A stretch of 64,000 nucleotides of DNA. Origin: Acinetobacter sp. 10FS3-1 (lineage in GTDB: Bacteria > Pseudomonadota > Gammaproteobacteria > Pseudomonadales > Moraxellaceae). Positions 17,257 to 23,587 of this stretch are shown piece after piece; within the stretch, counting starts at the first letter, position 1; every line of letters begins with the position of its first letter. The notes below the pieces were generated by a model, which had not been told where the DNA came from, searched no databases, and saw only the letters and a program-made list of their open reading frames with translations. Made by a program: the position numbers and the translations under genes. The stretch lies in NCBI RefSeq assembly GCF_013343215.1, contig NZ_CP039143.1, forward strand, positions 1,674,001-1,738,000, given 5' to 3'.

Positions 17257-17460
17257 ATGAAAAAAGTGGTTAAAGCTAAAAACTTGATCGCCTTTCGCCT
17301 GTGGTTAGAAAAATTAGGTTATTCAGTTCGCACTCTGGCTGATGACCGTGGCTTCAGTTTCAGTTTTAAAAAAGAATATGGCCTGGTGACCTGTGACCTC
17401 TCCGGCAATGCTTTAGCCATGCAGCTCGGTGAAGAATTTGAAGATCACTTAAAAGCCTGA
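17257..17460 (+). CDS. Small hypothetical protein, 67 aa
   Basis: An AAGGAG ribosome site lies eight bases before ATG 17257. The protein is basic at the N-terminus (MKKVVKAKN) and has a compact alpha/beta look: AFRLWLEKLGYSVRTLADDRGFSFSFKKEYGLVTCDLSGNALAMQLG. No membrane helix or signal peptide is present. I do not recognise the family. The hairpin at 17536 is its terminator, about 75 bases downstream. Confidence 0.72.
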   Translation: MKKVVKAKNLIAFRLWLEKLGYSVRTLADDRGFSFSFKKEYGLVTCDLSGNALAMQLGEEFEDHLKA

Positions 17461-17535
17461 TCAGCAGGTTTGATACACTTGAAGATAGGGATGTCGATTC
17501 AAAGAAGTGAATGCAATAAAATTTTAAATCTTTTC

Positions 17536-17558
17536 AGCCCATTGTTATGGGCTTTTTT
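17536..17558 (+). terminator. Terminator of the 67-aa gene
   Basis: AGCCCAT and ATGGGCT pair around a TGTT loop, followed by five T. It lies inside the repeated tRNA cassette, and its copy at 19614 has no plus-strand gene in front of it. Confidence 0.85.
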
Positions 17559-17587
17559 ATACTTCTAAGATTTAGAAATTTCAGGCG

Positions 17588-17611
17588 AAAAAAAACAAGG
17601 TCATCGCCTTG
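17588..17611 (-). terminator. Terminator of the Leu-Trp-Leu tRNA operon, copy 1
   Basis: On the minus strand CAAGG and CCTTG pair around CGATGA, followed by eight T, ten bases after the CCA end of the last tRNA-Leu. Confidence 0.85.
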
Positions 17612-17621
17612 TCTCTTTTGA

Positions 17622-17706
17622 TGGTGGGGACGGAGAGACTCGAACTCTCACACCTCGCGGCGCTGGAACCTAAATCCAGTGCGTCTACCAATTTCGCCAC
17701 GTCCCC
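17622..17706 (-). tRNA. tRNA-Leu (anticodon UAG)
   Basis: The 85-nt gene includes an encoded CCA end. The acceptor stem is GGGGACG / CGTCCCC with discriminator A. The anticodon stem CTGGA / TCCAG encloses loop TTTAGGT, giving anticodon UAG. A long variable arm typical of class II Leu tRNA and the T loop TTCGAGT are present. It is identical to the tRNA-Leu at 17852. Confidence 0.95.
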
Positions 17707-17743
17707 ATCAGGGTACCAACCCAAGGTTGGATTTTATAAACTT

Positions 17744-17817
17744 TGGCAGAGGATCAAGGATTCGAACCTTGACGAACGGTTTTGGAGACCGTCATGCTAC
17801 CATTACACCAATCCTCT
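17744..17817 (-). tRNA. tRNA-Trp (anticodon CCA)
   Basis: The 74-nt gene includes CCA. Acceptor stem AGAGGAT / ATCCTCT has A1-U72 and discriminator G, as in bacterial tRNA-Trp. Stem ACGGT / ACCGT holds loop CTCCAAA, giving anticodon CCA. The D arm is short (TGTAATGGTAGCA). Confidence 0.88.
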
Positions 17818-17851
17818 ACTTCCACCCAATATCTAGTGACCTAAATACTGT

Positions 17852-17936
17852 TGGTGGGGACGGAGAGACTCGAACTCTCACACCTCGCGGCGCTGGAACC
17901 TAAATCCAGTGCGTCTACCAATTTCGCCACGTCCCC
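17852..17936 (-). tRNA. tRNA-Leu (anticodon UAG), promoter-proximal
   Basis: The 85-nt gene is identical in sequence to the tRNA-Leu at 17622, with the same acceptor stem, UAG anticodon, long variable arm and encoded CCA. It is the first gene of the operon, with a promoter directly upstream. Confidence 0.95.
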
Positions 17937-17947
17937 AATGGCTGTGT

Positions 17948-17976
17948 ATACTATAGGGATCACACACTGTTGACAA
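17948..17976 (-). promoter_or_regulatory. Promoter of tRNA operon copy 1
   Basis: On the minus strand TTGTCA (17976-17971) and TAGTAT (17953-17948) are 17 bases apart. The expected start lies about five bases before the tRNA, so the 5' leader is very short. Confidence 0.75.
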
Positions 17977-18124
17977 GTGTTTTTGCAGTAAAAGGTAATC
18001 TAACCTGCTATAAATTAAGCAGTTAACTTTATTTTTCACATTCGATAAAATTTGAGGAATTTAAAAGCCACTCTAAACGTCTGGCCTTTATTCTTGTTTC
18101 AACCTTACTGATCTCATTAATATA

Positions 18125-19104
18125 ACCTGAGTTCGATATAAAAAAGAGTATAAAAAAAAGCCTTGTATTTGTAACATATTGGTTATCAAGACAAAATGTT
18201 ATAAAACAAGGCTTTTCAATGGATCATATTACCGAATTATTTTGTATTTTGGATGATTTCTGCAAAAAATTTAATAAATCTTTAGAGAAAGCTTTAATTT
18301 CTGATCAAAAATCCAGGCTAAAAAAGTCAGCTTTAAGCTTGTCTGAAGCAATGACCATTGTCATTTTATTTCATCAATCCGGGTTTAGATTCTTCAAATA
18401 TTTTTATTGCCAAATGATCGTTCCATTCTGGAAATCTGCTTTTCCTAAACTGCTTAGCTACAACCGATTTATTGAAATTATGCCCCGTTGTTTGCAGGCT
18501 CTGAGTAGTTTCTTCCATCAAGTAAAAGGAAAAGATACGGGAATCAGTATCATTGACTCCACTAAATTGGTAGTTTGCCATAATCTTCGGATTAAAAGGC
18601 ATCGTGTATTTAAAGGTTTGGCAGGTCGTGGAAAAAGTAGTACGGGGTGGTTTTATGGTTTTAAATTACATTTGGTTATCAATAATTTAGGTGAAATAAT
18701 TAACCTCAAACTGACATCAGGAAATGTTCATGATGTTGCTATATTAGATTCTTTAACTCAAGAATTAAAAGGGATCCTACTCGGAGACAAAGGCTATTTG
18801 AGCAAAGCAAAAGCCGAAGTTTTAGCAGCAAGAGGACTGAAAATATTGACCCCATCACGTCGGAATATGAAAAACAAACCTATCCAAACAGAAGAAGAAA
18901 AACAATTGCTTTGCAGAAGAGGATTAATAGAGACAGTGAATGATCAATTAAAAAATTTACATCAACTTGAACATTCACGTCATCGTTCGGTAAATAACTT
19001 CATGGTGAATATCATGGCTGCTGTAGTGGCTTATTGTTTGAATCCCAATAAGCCAACTTTCCAAAATATGTTAAAAGGCTAAGTGGATTTCATCGAACTC
19101 AGGT
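18125..19104 (+). mobile_element. IS982-family insertion sequence, 980 bp
   Basis: The element is bounded by 13-bp perfect inverted repeats, ACCTGAGTTCGAT at the left and its complement at the right. TAATATA occurs directly outside both ends (18118-18124 and 19105-19111), a 7-bp target duplication. It contains a single transposase gene. Family, size and target-site length fit IS982 elements known from Acinetobacter. It landed about 150 bases upstream of the -35 of the tRNA operon and does not interrupt a gene. Confidence 0.95.
18219..19082 (+). CDS. IS982-family transposase
   Basis: The 287-residue protein has the IS982 pattern. Its N-terminus reads FCILDDFCKKFN, followed by a LSLSEAMTIVILFHQSGFRFFKYFY block. 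DDE residues are seen as ISIIDSTKL (Asp), ILLGDKGYL (Asp) and LIETVNDQLKNLHQLEHSRHRS (Glu). RRNMKNKP and NNFMVNIMAAVVAYCL are also typical. Length matches the family (about 290 residues). No stop or frameshift interrupts it, so the element is probably competent. Confidence 0.95.
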   Translation: MDHITELFCILDDFCKKFNKSLEKALISDQKSRLKKSALSLSEAMTIVILFHQSGFRFFKYFYCQMIVPFWKSAFPKLLSYNRFIEIMPRCLQALSSFFHQVKGKDTGISIIDSTKLVVCHNLRIKRHRVFKGLAGRGKSSTGWFYGFKLHLVINNLGEIINLKLTSGNVHDVAILDSLTQELKGILLGDKGYLSKAKAEVLAARGLKILTPSRRNMKNKPIQTEEEKQLLCRRGLIETVNDQLKNLHQLEHSRHRSVNNFMVNIMAAVVAYCLNPNKPTFQNMLKG

Positions 19105-19266
19105 TAATATAAAAACGATACCAATGCCCTACTTACGGGTTGCTATGCTTTTTATCCTATTATTTTTAATGGTTTCTTAACGCAGTAATTCACGACATTT
19201 CTATTCAAAATCTCAGACAAAATTGAGAAGCCAAGAAAATACAAAGCATCCTGCTAAATTCCAGGC

Positions 19267-19291
19267 AAAAAAAAACAAGGTATTCACCTTG
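19267..19291 (-). terminator. Terminator of tRNA-Leu(CAG)
   Basis: On the minus strand CAAGG and CCTTG pair around a six-base loop, followed by nine T. It is a diverged copy of the terminators at 17588 and 19666. Confidence 0.85.
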
Positions 19292-19304
19292 CTTCTTGTA
19301 TATA

Positions 19305-19390
19305 TGGTGGGGATAGAGAGACTCGAACTCTCACACCTAGAAGGCGCTGCGACCTGAACACAGTGCGTCTACCAATTCCGCCATATCCCC
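19305..19390 (-). tRNA. tRNA-Leu (anticodon CAG)
   Basis: The 86-nt gene includes CCA. Acceptor stem GGGGATA / TATCCCC is complete. The anticodon stem CTGTG / CGCAG (one U-G pair) holds loop TTCAGGT, giving anticodon CAG. The D arm, T arm and most of the long variable arm match the neighbouring tRNA-Leu(UAG), so the two are paralogs. It has its own promoter and terminator. Confidence 0.92.
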
Positions 19391-19400
19391 GTGGCTGTGT

Positions 19401-19429
19401 ATATTATAGAGATCGACTCGTATTGACAA
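19401..19429 (-). promoter_or_regulatory. Promoter of tRNA-Leu(CAG)
   Basis: On the minus strand TTGTCA (19429-19424) and TAATAT (19406-19401) are 17 bases apart, at the same distance from the tRNA as in the other two units. Confidence 0.75.
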
Positions 19430-19613
19430 GCACTCATCTAGAAAAATAAGTACTGTTATATCAAAAATTAATCAATTAACCCGGATTTTATTTTACAGCC
19501 CTTATTTTTGAACAAATTCACTTCATTTTATGAAAAAAATAAACACTGAATGGCTAGGTAGTATCTAATACAGATTTAGAGCTGACGGAGTTTAAAGTGG
19601 GGAAAATATCATC

Positions 19614-19636
19614 AGCCCATTGTTATGGGCTTTTTT
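19614..19636 (+). terminator. Orphan terminator copied with the tRNA cassette
   Basis: It is identical to the terminator at 17536 (AGCCCAT / ATGGGCT with T run), but no plus-strand gene precedes it. Confidence 0.8.
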
Positions 19637-19665
19637 ATACTTCTAAGATTTAGAAATTTCAGGCG

Positions 19666-19689
19666 AAAAAAAACAAGGTCATCGCCTTG
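19666..19689 (-). terminator. Terminator of the Leu-Trp-Leu tRNA operon, copy 2
   Basis: It is identical to the hairpin at 17588: CAAGG / CCTTG with eight T on the minus strand. Confidence 0.85.
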
Positions 19690-19699
19690 TCTCTTTTGA

Positions 19700-19784
19700 T
19701 GGTGGGGACGGAGAGACTCGAACTCTCACACCTCGCGGCGCTGGAACCTAAATCCAGTGCGTCTACCAATTTCGCCACGTCCCC
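19700..19784 (-). tRNA. tRNA-Leu (anticodon UAG)
   Basis: It is an identical copy of the tRNA-Leu at 17622, with UAG anticodon, long variable arm and encoded CCA. Confidence 0.95.
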
Positions 19785-19821
19785 ATCAGGGTACCAACCC
19801 AAGGTTGGATTTTATAAACTT

Positions 19822-19895
19822 TGGCAGAGGATCAAGGATTCGAACCTTGACGAACGGTTTTGGAGACCGTCATGCTACCATTACACCAATCCTCT
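19822..19895 (-). tRNA. tRNA-Trp (anticodon CCA)
   Basis: It is an identical copy of the tRNA-Trp at 17744, with A1-U72, discriminator G and CCA anticodon. Confidence 0.88.
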
Positions 19896-19929
19896 ACTTC
19901 CACCCAATATCTAGTGACCTAAATACTGT

Positions 19930-20014
19930 TGGTGGGGACGGAGAGACTCGAACTCTCACACCTCGCGGCGCTGGAACCTAAATCCAGTGCGTCTACCAAT
20001 TTCGCCACGTCCCC
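19930..20014 (-). tRNA. tRNA-Leu (anticodon UAG), promoter-proximal
   Basis: It is an identical copy of the tRNA-Leu at 17852. It is the first gene of the second operon copy. Confidence 0.95.
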
Positions 20015-20025
20015 AATGGCTGTGT

Positions 20026-20054
20026 ATACTATAGGGATCACTTTGCCCTGACAA
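20026..20054 (-). promoter_or_regulatory. Promoter of tRNA operon copy 2
   Basis: On the minus strand TTGTCA (20054-20049) and TAGTAT (20031-20026) are 17 bases apart. The spacer differs from copy 1, while both hexamers are the same. Confidence 0.75.
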
Positions 20055-20121
20055 GAGCTTTTTAAGAAAAACCCACCCATTTGATTAAATAAAAAACAAT
20101 CTGCAATTTATTGTATTTTTC

Positions 20122-20934
20122 TCATTCAATTTCAGTCATCAAGCAGTATTTGACCACTTTGAAATCAGCCAATCTGTTTTGCTGCTGCCTGCATAGCATT
20201 CCCTCCAACAGTTTTTGAAAGGCTTTTAAACCTGTCGGAAGCTCAAGTTTGAAACGCTGGCAATGTATATATGCCCAATCTTCATAACTGGCCGCTTGTA
20301 GACGTTGCCCAGACAGCCATTCATAAAAAATGATTCCCAAAGCATAGACCTCACTTTGCAAAGACTTAGGCTTGCCGTGAAATAACTCAGGTGCCATATA
20401 ACGCGGTGTTGCATTCATTTCTTTTATTACTGATTCAGACAGGGAATGTACCTGCTCAAAATCGATTAGATAGACCCTGCCCTGATCATGCACAAAATGT
20501 TCACGCTTTAAATCGGCATGAAAATAGCCCAATTCCTGTAATTCAATTAAGGGTTCTAAGACGCGCAGCAAATATTGCTGAATTTCCAGAATAGATAGCG
20601 TTTCTGGTGTACCGTCAAAATAAGCAGGAAAATCTGGCAGAATCAAAGCCTGCTGAAAAGTGTCATAAGCAATTTTAACAGGTTGCTGAATGATCCAAGC
20701 GGGCAATAGGCATTGCAAACCTGCATGCTGATAAGCACGGTAAAATTCCAGCTCATGCTGAAAACCCTGTTGAACCTGTTGCCATACAGAACTGGAAGAA
20801 TCAGCAAGCTGTGTCTTCAGCCAGTAAGGCCCTGGTTCATTTAAATAATAGAGACGGCGACCAAAGCCCAGGCTACGGGCTTTGGTTTTTAGCTGCCAGT
20901 TTAAAGAAGAGAGCGTGTCTGGATTAAGTTGCAA
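20122..20934 (-). CDS. Serine/threonine protein kinase-like protein
   Basis: The 270-residue protein has the kinase core in order: YWLKTQL with the ATP-binding Lys near residue 40, FQHELEFYRAY with a helix-C Glu, YFHADLKREHF as the catalytic loop (HxD), LIDFEQV replacing DFG with DFE, and ATPRYMAPE as the APE motif, then VYALGIIFYEWLSGQ. No membrane segment is seen and the glycine loop is weak. The start at 20934 is a TTG that overlaps the end of the patatin gene by 11 bases, so the two are translated from one message and their functions are probably linked. The exact start is uncertain. Confidence 0.85.
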   Translation of the reverse strand: MQLNPDTLSSLNWQLKTKARSLGFGRRLYYLNEPGPYWLKTQLADSSSSVWQQVQQGFQHELEFYRAYQHAGLQCLLPAWIIQQPVKIAYDTFQQALILPDFPAYFDGTPETLSILEIQQYLLRVLEPLIELQELGYFHADLKREHFVHDQGRVYLIDFEQVHSLSESVIKEMNATPRYMAPELFHGKPKSLQSEVYALGIIFYEWLSGQRLQAASYEDWAYIHCQRFKLELPTGLKAFQKLLEGMLCRQQQNRLADFKVVKYCLMTEIE

Positions 20935-22432
20935 TATATTCGTGCTGTAGATCTGGTGTCTTCTGATAATTTAACAGTTCCAGACAATGCTGAATAGTTT
21001 TACCTACCCGCTCCTGCATTTCGATCAGGGAAATTTTAGGCCAGGTCGCCCGTTCGCCCTCGCGCTGTAAGACTTTAAACAGATGCGGCCGCGGATTCTG
21101 GAGCATATAAGTATAGTGACGTAAGCCATATTTTCCGACGATGTTTACATCGCCATAATAACGCTGATTGACCACCCCATGCCCATGGTCCAGCAGACGG
21201 CGGACTGGTGGCACCCGACCGGCATGCTCACGGGCAAAGTCCATCATGCCTTTGGTAATGACCGCACCTTGACGGCGTACAATACGTTGTGGCCAACTTA
21301 AGGTCCCTTTGCGGAAACGTGCTACATCATCCTGCATAAATGGCACGATATGCGGGTTCACCTGACTGGCGATGGTGTAATTGATATTATAAAGCCGCGC
21401 CATTTTCTCTTGCGGAAAATCACTGCGCACACTGCCATCGACCCAGCGCGTGGCTCCCATATACGGGGTATATTGACCATCATAGCGTTTACTGGTCAGA
21501 CGTACGGGTGGAAATAGAATTGGCACTGCACAAGAGGCCAGCACTGCACTCCAGACCAGCACATCTGGTGAGGTATAGGCATTCATAATCCGTGCCTCCT
21601 GCGCAGCATCATAAGGAGCAACCGCGATATTAATATGTAGACCGGAAATTTTTAAGGCTTCTGCAAAAGTGACATCTCCCAGATTCTCAATCAGAAACTT
21701 TTTCAGGTATTTGACATCGGCCAGTCCACCATTACCTTTGAGCAGTTCATTCAGCTTACGAAAGTGAAAAGCTTCATGAAAAAAGTTATGTCCCTTCAAC
21801 AGTTCTACATAAGTGGAAGGCTTGGACACGCCCAGCATGGCAGTCATAATAGCGCCGGCACTGGAGCCGGACATGACTTTGGGCAGCAAGTCTTGCTCCA
21901 TTAAAGCCTTACATACACCAGTATGAAATAACCCCAAAGTGGAACCGCCGGAAAACATCAAAGCTGGCTGGCCATAAGCACGCTGACAATGTTCAAAGTA
22001 TTCGATCTTTTCTTCAAATTTCAAGCACTGACATTCATCTGAGGCGATATAGGCCAGACCCAGACTGACTTCTTCTACATATTCTTCAATAATTCTTTTG
22101 GTGCCGACATAAGTCTCGGTAAAAAGCAAAGGATGTGCAATATTGGCAACATCATAGCTCAGCCCTTCACACAGGATATGCATCAGATCTCGGGTACGCT
22201 TTTGCTGGCGGTAACGTCTTAATTTCCCTAAGCGATGCGCAATCACTTCAGCATCAAAATACGGCGAGCTATTATCAAACTTCCACTCTTGTGCACCTGA
22301 TTCCTCATCAATCTTTAGCGCAATATGTTTCCACTCCTCATAAGTCTCAGCAAGCTGTAACTGCTGTTTCAGCTTTTTGATCCGATAGGCCTGATGTGGA
22401 TTAATATCCTGGGTAAAATCTTTGAATAGCAT
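20924..22432 (-). CDS. Patatin-like phospholipase with DUF3336 N-terminal domain
   Basis: The 502-residue protein has an N-terminal DUF3336 region (to about residue 130; YEEWKHIALKIDEESGAQEWK) and a patatin lipase domain. The oxyanion loop GGSTLGLFHTGVCKAL lies near residue 160, the nucleophile elbow GSSAGAI (GxSxG) near 193, and the dyad Asp in WVDGSVRSDFP (DG) near 340. It should hydrolyse acyl chains from phospholipids or other lipids, like yeast Tgl3/Tgl4 relatives. No signal peptide is present, so it acts in the cytoplasm or on the inner membrane face. The kinase gene overlaps its 3' end. Confidence 0.93.
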   Translation of the reverse strand: MLFKDFTQDINPHQAYRIKKLKQQLQLAETYEEWKHIALKIDEESGAQEWKFDNSSPYFDAEVIAHRLGKLRRYRQQKRTRDLMHILCEGLSYDVANIAHPLLFTETYVGTKRIIEEYVEEVSLGLAYIASDECQCLKFEEKIEYFEHCQRAYGQPALMFSGGSTLGLFHTGVCKALMEQDLLPKVMSGSSAGAIMTAMLGVSKPSTYVELLKGHNFFHEAFHFRKLNELLKGNGGLADVKYLKKFLIENLGDVTFAEALKISGLHINIAVAPYDAAQEARIMNAYTSPDVLVWSAVLASCAVPILFPPVRLTSKRYDGQYTPYMGATRWVDGSVRSDFPQEKMARLYNINYTIASQVNPHIVPFMQDDVARFRKGTLSWPQRIVRRQGAVITKGMMDFAREHAGRVPPVRRLLDHGHGVVNQRYYGDVNIVGKYGLRHYTYMLQNPRPHLFKVLQREGERATWPKISLIEMQERVGKTIQHCLELLNYQKTPDLQHEYIAT

Positions 22433-22558
22433 CTGTCATTTTCCCTATATATTTCTCATTCAGCCCGTAGTCTTAAATATGGAAAATGCCCTTTTCCTCC
22501 TTCTAGACTAAAGGAGCAAAACTCTCTGCTTTAAGTAAATTATCACACTTTTCAGACT

Positions 22559-22589
22559 TTGACTGTGAATTTTACAGTGATAGTATGCT
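22559..22589 (+). promoter_or_regulatory. Likely promoter of the DUF815 ATPase gene
   Basis: TTGACT (22559-22564) is followed 16 bases later by TAGTAT, or 19 bases later by TATGCT. An in-frame ATG at 22585 lies inside this -10 region, which argues against it as the start codon. Confidence 0.5.
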
Positions 22590-22620
22590 AGACATAATTT
22601 TAAATCTGCATTATTTCATC

Positions 22621-23493
22621 ATGGCGAAAATCGACTTACCTGACAATATTTTAAATGCGCTTTCTACTGTACTTTTGCAGCTTCAACATAGCTTGCCTGA
22701 GCTGAAGCAGACACCGGATTTTTCTGCGTATGCTTATAAATGGCAAAACGGGGAACTAAAGCCGATTCATCAACTTAAACAGATTGCGCTGGAAGATTTA
22801 AAAGGAATCGAGAAACAAAAAGAAAAAGTGATTCAGAACACTTTACAGTTTTTAAAAGACCTGCCTGCCAATGATGTGCTGCTGACCGGCTCGCGTGGCA
22901 CAGGCAAGTCGTCAATTGTCCGCGCCTTGTTGACTGAATACGCAGATCAGGGTTTACGCCTGATTGAAATTGAACGTGATGACCTGTCAGATCTGCCTCA
23001 AATTCAGCAACTGATCGCTGGCCGTCCAGAAAAATTTATAGTCTATTGTGATGATCTGGCCTTTAATGCAGAAGATGAAAATTATCGCAGTTTAAAAAGT
23101 GTTCTGGATGGCTCATTGCAATCTGGTTCCAACAATTTTGTGATTTATGCGACGAGTAACCGTCGCCATTTATTGCCAGAATTTATGCATGAAAATACGC
23201 CGGTCACCAAAGTCGATGTACCGCAATATACAGAGTTACATCCTCAGGAAGCGATCGAAGAAAAAATTTCCTTATCTGATCGTTTCGGATTATGGCTGTC
23301 TTTTTACCCGATGGATCAAAACCTCTATCTGGAAATTGTGGAACATTATCTTAAAAAATCCAGTATGGAACTGACTGCAGAGGCACGTGCCGAAGCATTA
23401 CGCTGGTGCCAGGCACGTGGGCAACGTTCAGGTCGTGCTGCTTATCAGTTTTCGAAGCATTGGATTGGGTCAGAGCAACTTAAAAAAGCTTAA
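22621..23493 (+). CDS. DUF815 family AAA-type ATPase
   Basis: The 290-residue protein has the DUF815 layout: an N-terminal helical part, LKGIEKQKEKVIQNT, a Walker A loop LLTGSRGTGKSSIVRALL near residue 95, a Walker B-like FIVYCDDLAF, and the sensor stretch FVIYATSNRRHLLPE. A family-typical SDRFGLWLSFYPMDQ follows. ATG 22621 (MAKIDLP) is preferred to ATG 22585, which falls within the promoter. The family lies in the AAA superfamily, and its role in bacteria is not settled. It is monocistronic and ends at a bidirectional terminator. Confidence 0.9.
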   Translation: MAKIDLPDNILNALSTVLLQLQHSLPELKQTPDFSAYAYKWQNGELKPIHQLKQIALEDLKGIEKQKEKVIQNTLQFLKDLPANDVLLTGSRGTGKSSIVRALLTEYADQGLRLIEIERDDLSDLPQIQQLIAGRPEKFIVYCDDLAFNAEDENYRSLKSVLDGSLQSGSNNFVIYATSNRRHLLPEFMHENTPVTKVDVPQYTELHPQEAIEEKISLSDRFGLWLSFYPMDQNLYLEIVEHYLKKSSMELTAEARAEALRWCQARGQRSGRAAYQFSKHWIGSEQLKKA

Positions 23494-23529
23494 AGTAGAA
23501 CCATCATGATAAAGTAGAACCATCATGAT
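23492..23529 (+). repeat. 19-bp tandem duplication after the DUF815 gene
   Basis: The unit AAAGTAGAACCATCATGAT occurs twice without a gap, starting inside the stop codon of the ATPase gene. It is a simple tandem duplication placed just before the terminator. Confidence 0.9.
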
Positions 23530-23561
23530 AAAAAAAGAACCGCAAGTGCGGTTCTTTTTTT
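23530..23561. terminator. Bidirectional terminator (left twin)
   Basis: AAAAAAGAACCGC and GCGGTTCTTTTTT pair around AAGT, with A and T runs on both sides. It serves the DUF815 gene (+) and the amidase gene (-). A near-identical hairpin lies at 27291. Confidence 0.9.
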
Positions 23562-23587
23562 GAATATAATAAACGAGGCGTTAACTC

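Larger units (their letters stand above)
17534..17963 (-). repeat. 430-bp direct repeat, copy 1 (tRNA cassette)
   Basis: Every base I compared in 17534-17963 equals 19612-20041 (offset 2078). The unit holds the plus-strand terminator, the minus-strand tRNA terminator, tRNA-Leu, tRNA-Trp, tRNA-Leu and the promoter -10. Similarity decays just past it, although the -35 TTGTCA is kept at the same spacing in both copies. Confidence 0.95.
19612..20041 (-). repeat. 430-bp direct repeat, copy 2 (tRNA cassette)
   Basis: This is the second copy of the unit at 17534-17963, in the same orientation. It carries the plus-strand terminator hairpin of the 67-aa gene without that gene. Copy 1 is therefore probably the source and this one the duplicate. 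Confidence 0.95.

Noticed and set aside
17609..17903. Two open frames over the tRNA region (75 and 74 codons), repeated at 19687-19981
   Set aside because: They lie antisense to tRNA genes, and their identical second copies only reflect the DNA repeat. No ribosome site is present.
19305..19390. Degenerate or pseudo tRNA next to the duplicated cassettes
   Set aside because: It differs from its neighbours but folds fully, with paired acceptor and anticodon stems and a CAG anticodon, so it is a real tRNA-Leu.
23492..23529. Start of a CRISPR-like array
   Set aside because: The two 19-bp units are directly adjacent with no spacer, and no cas gene is nearby.
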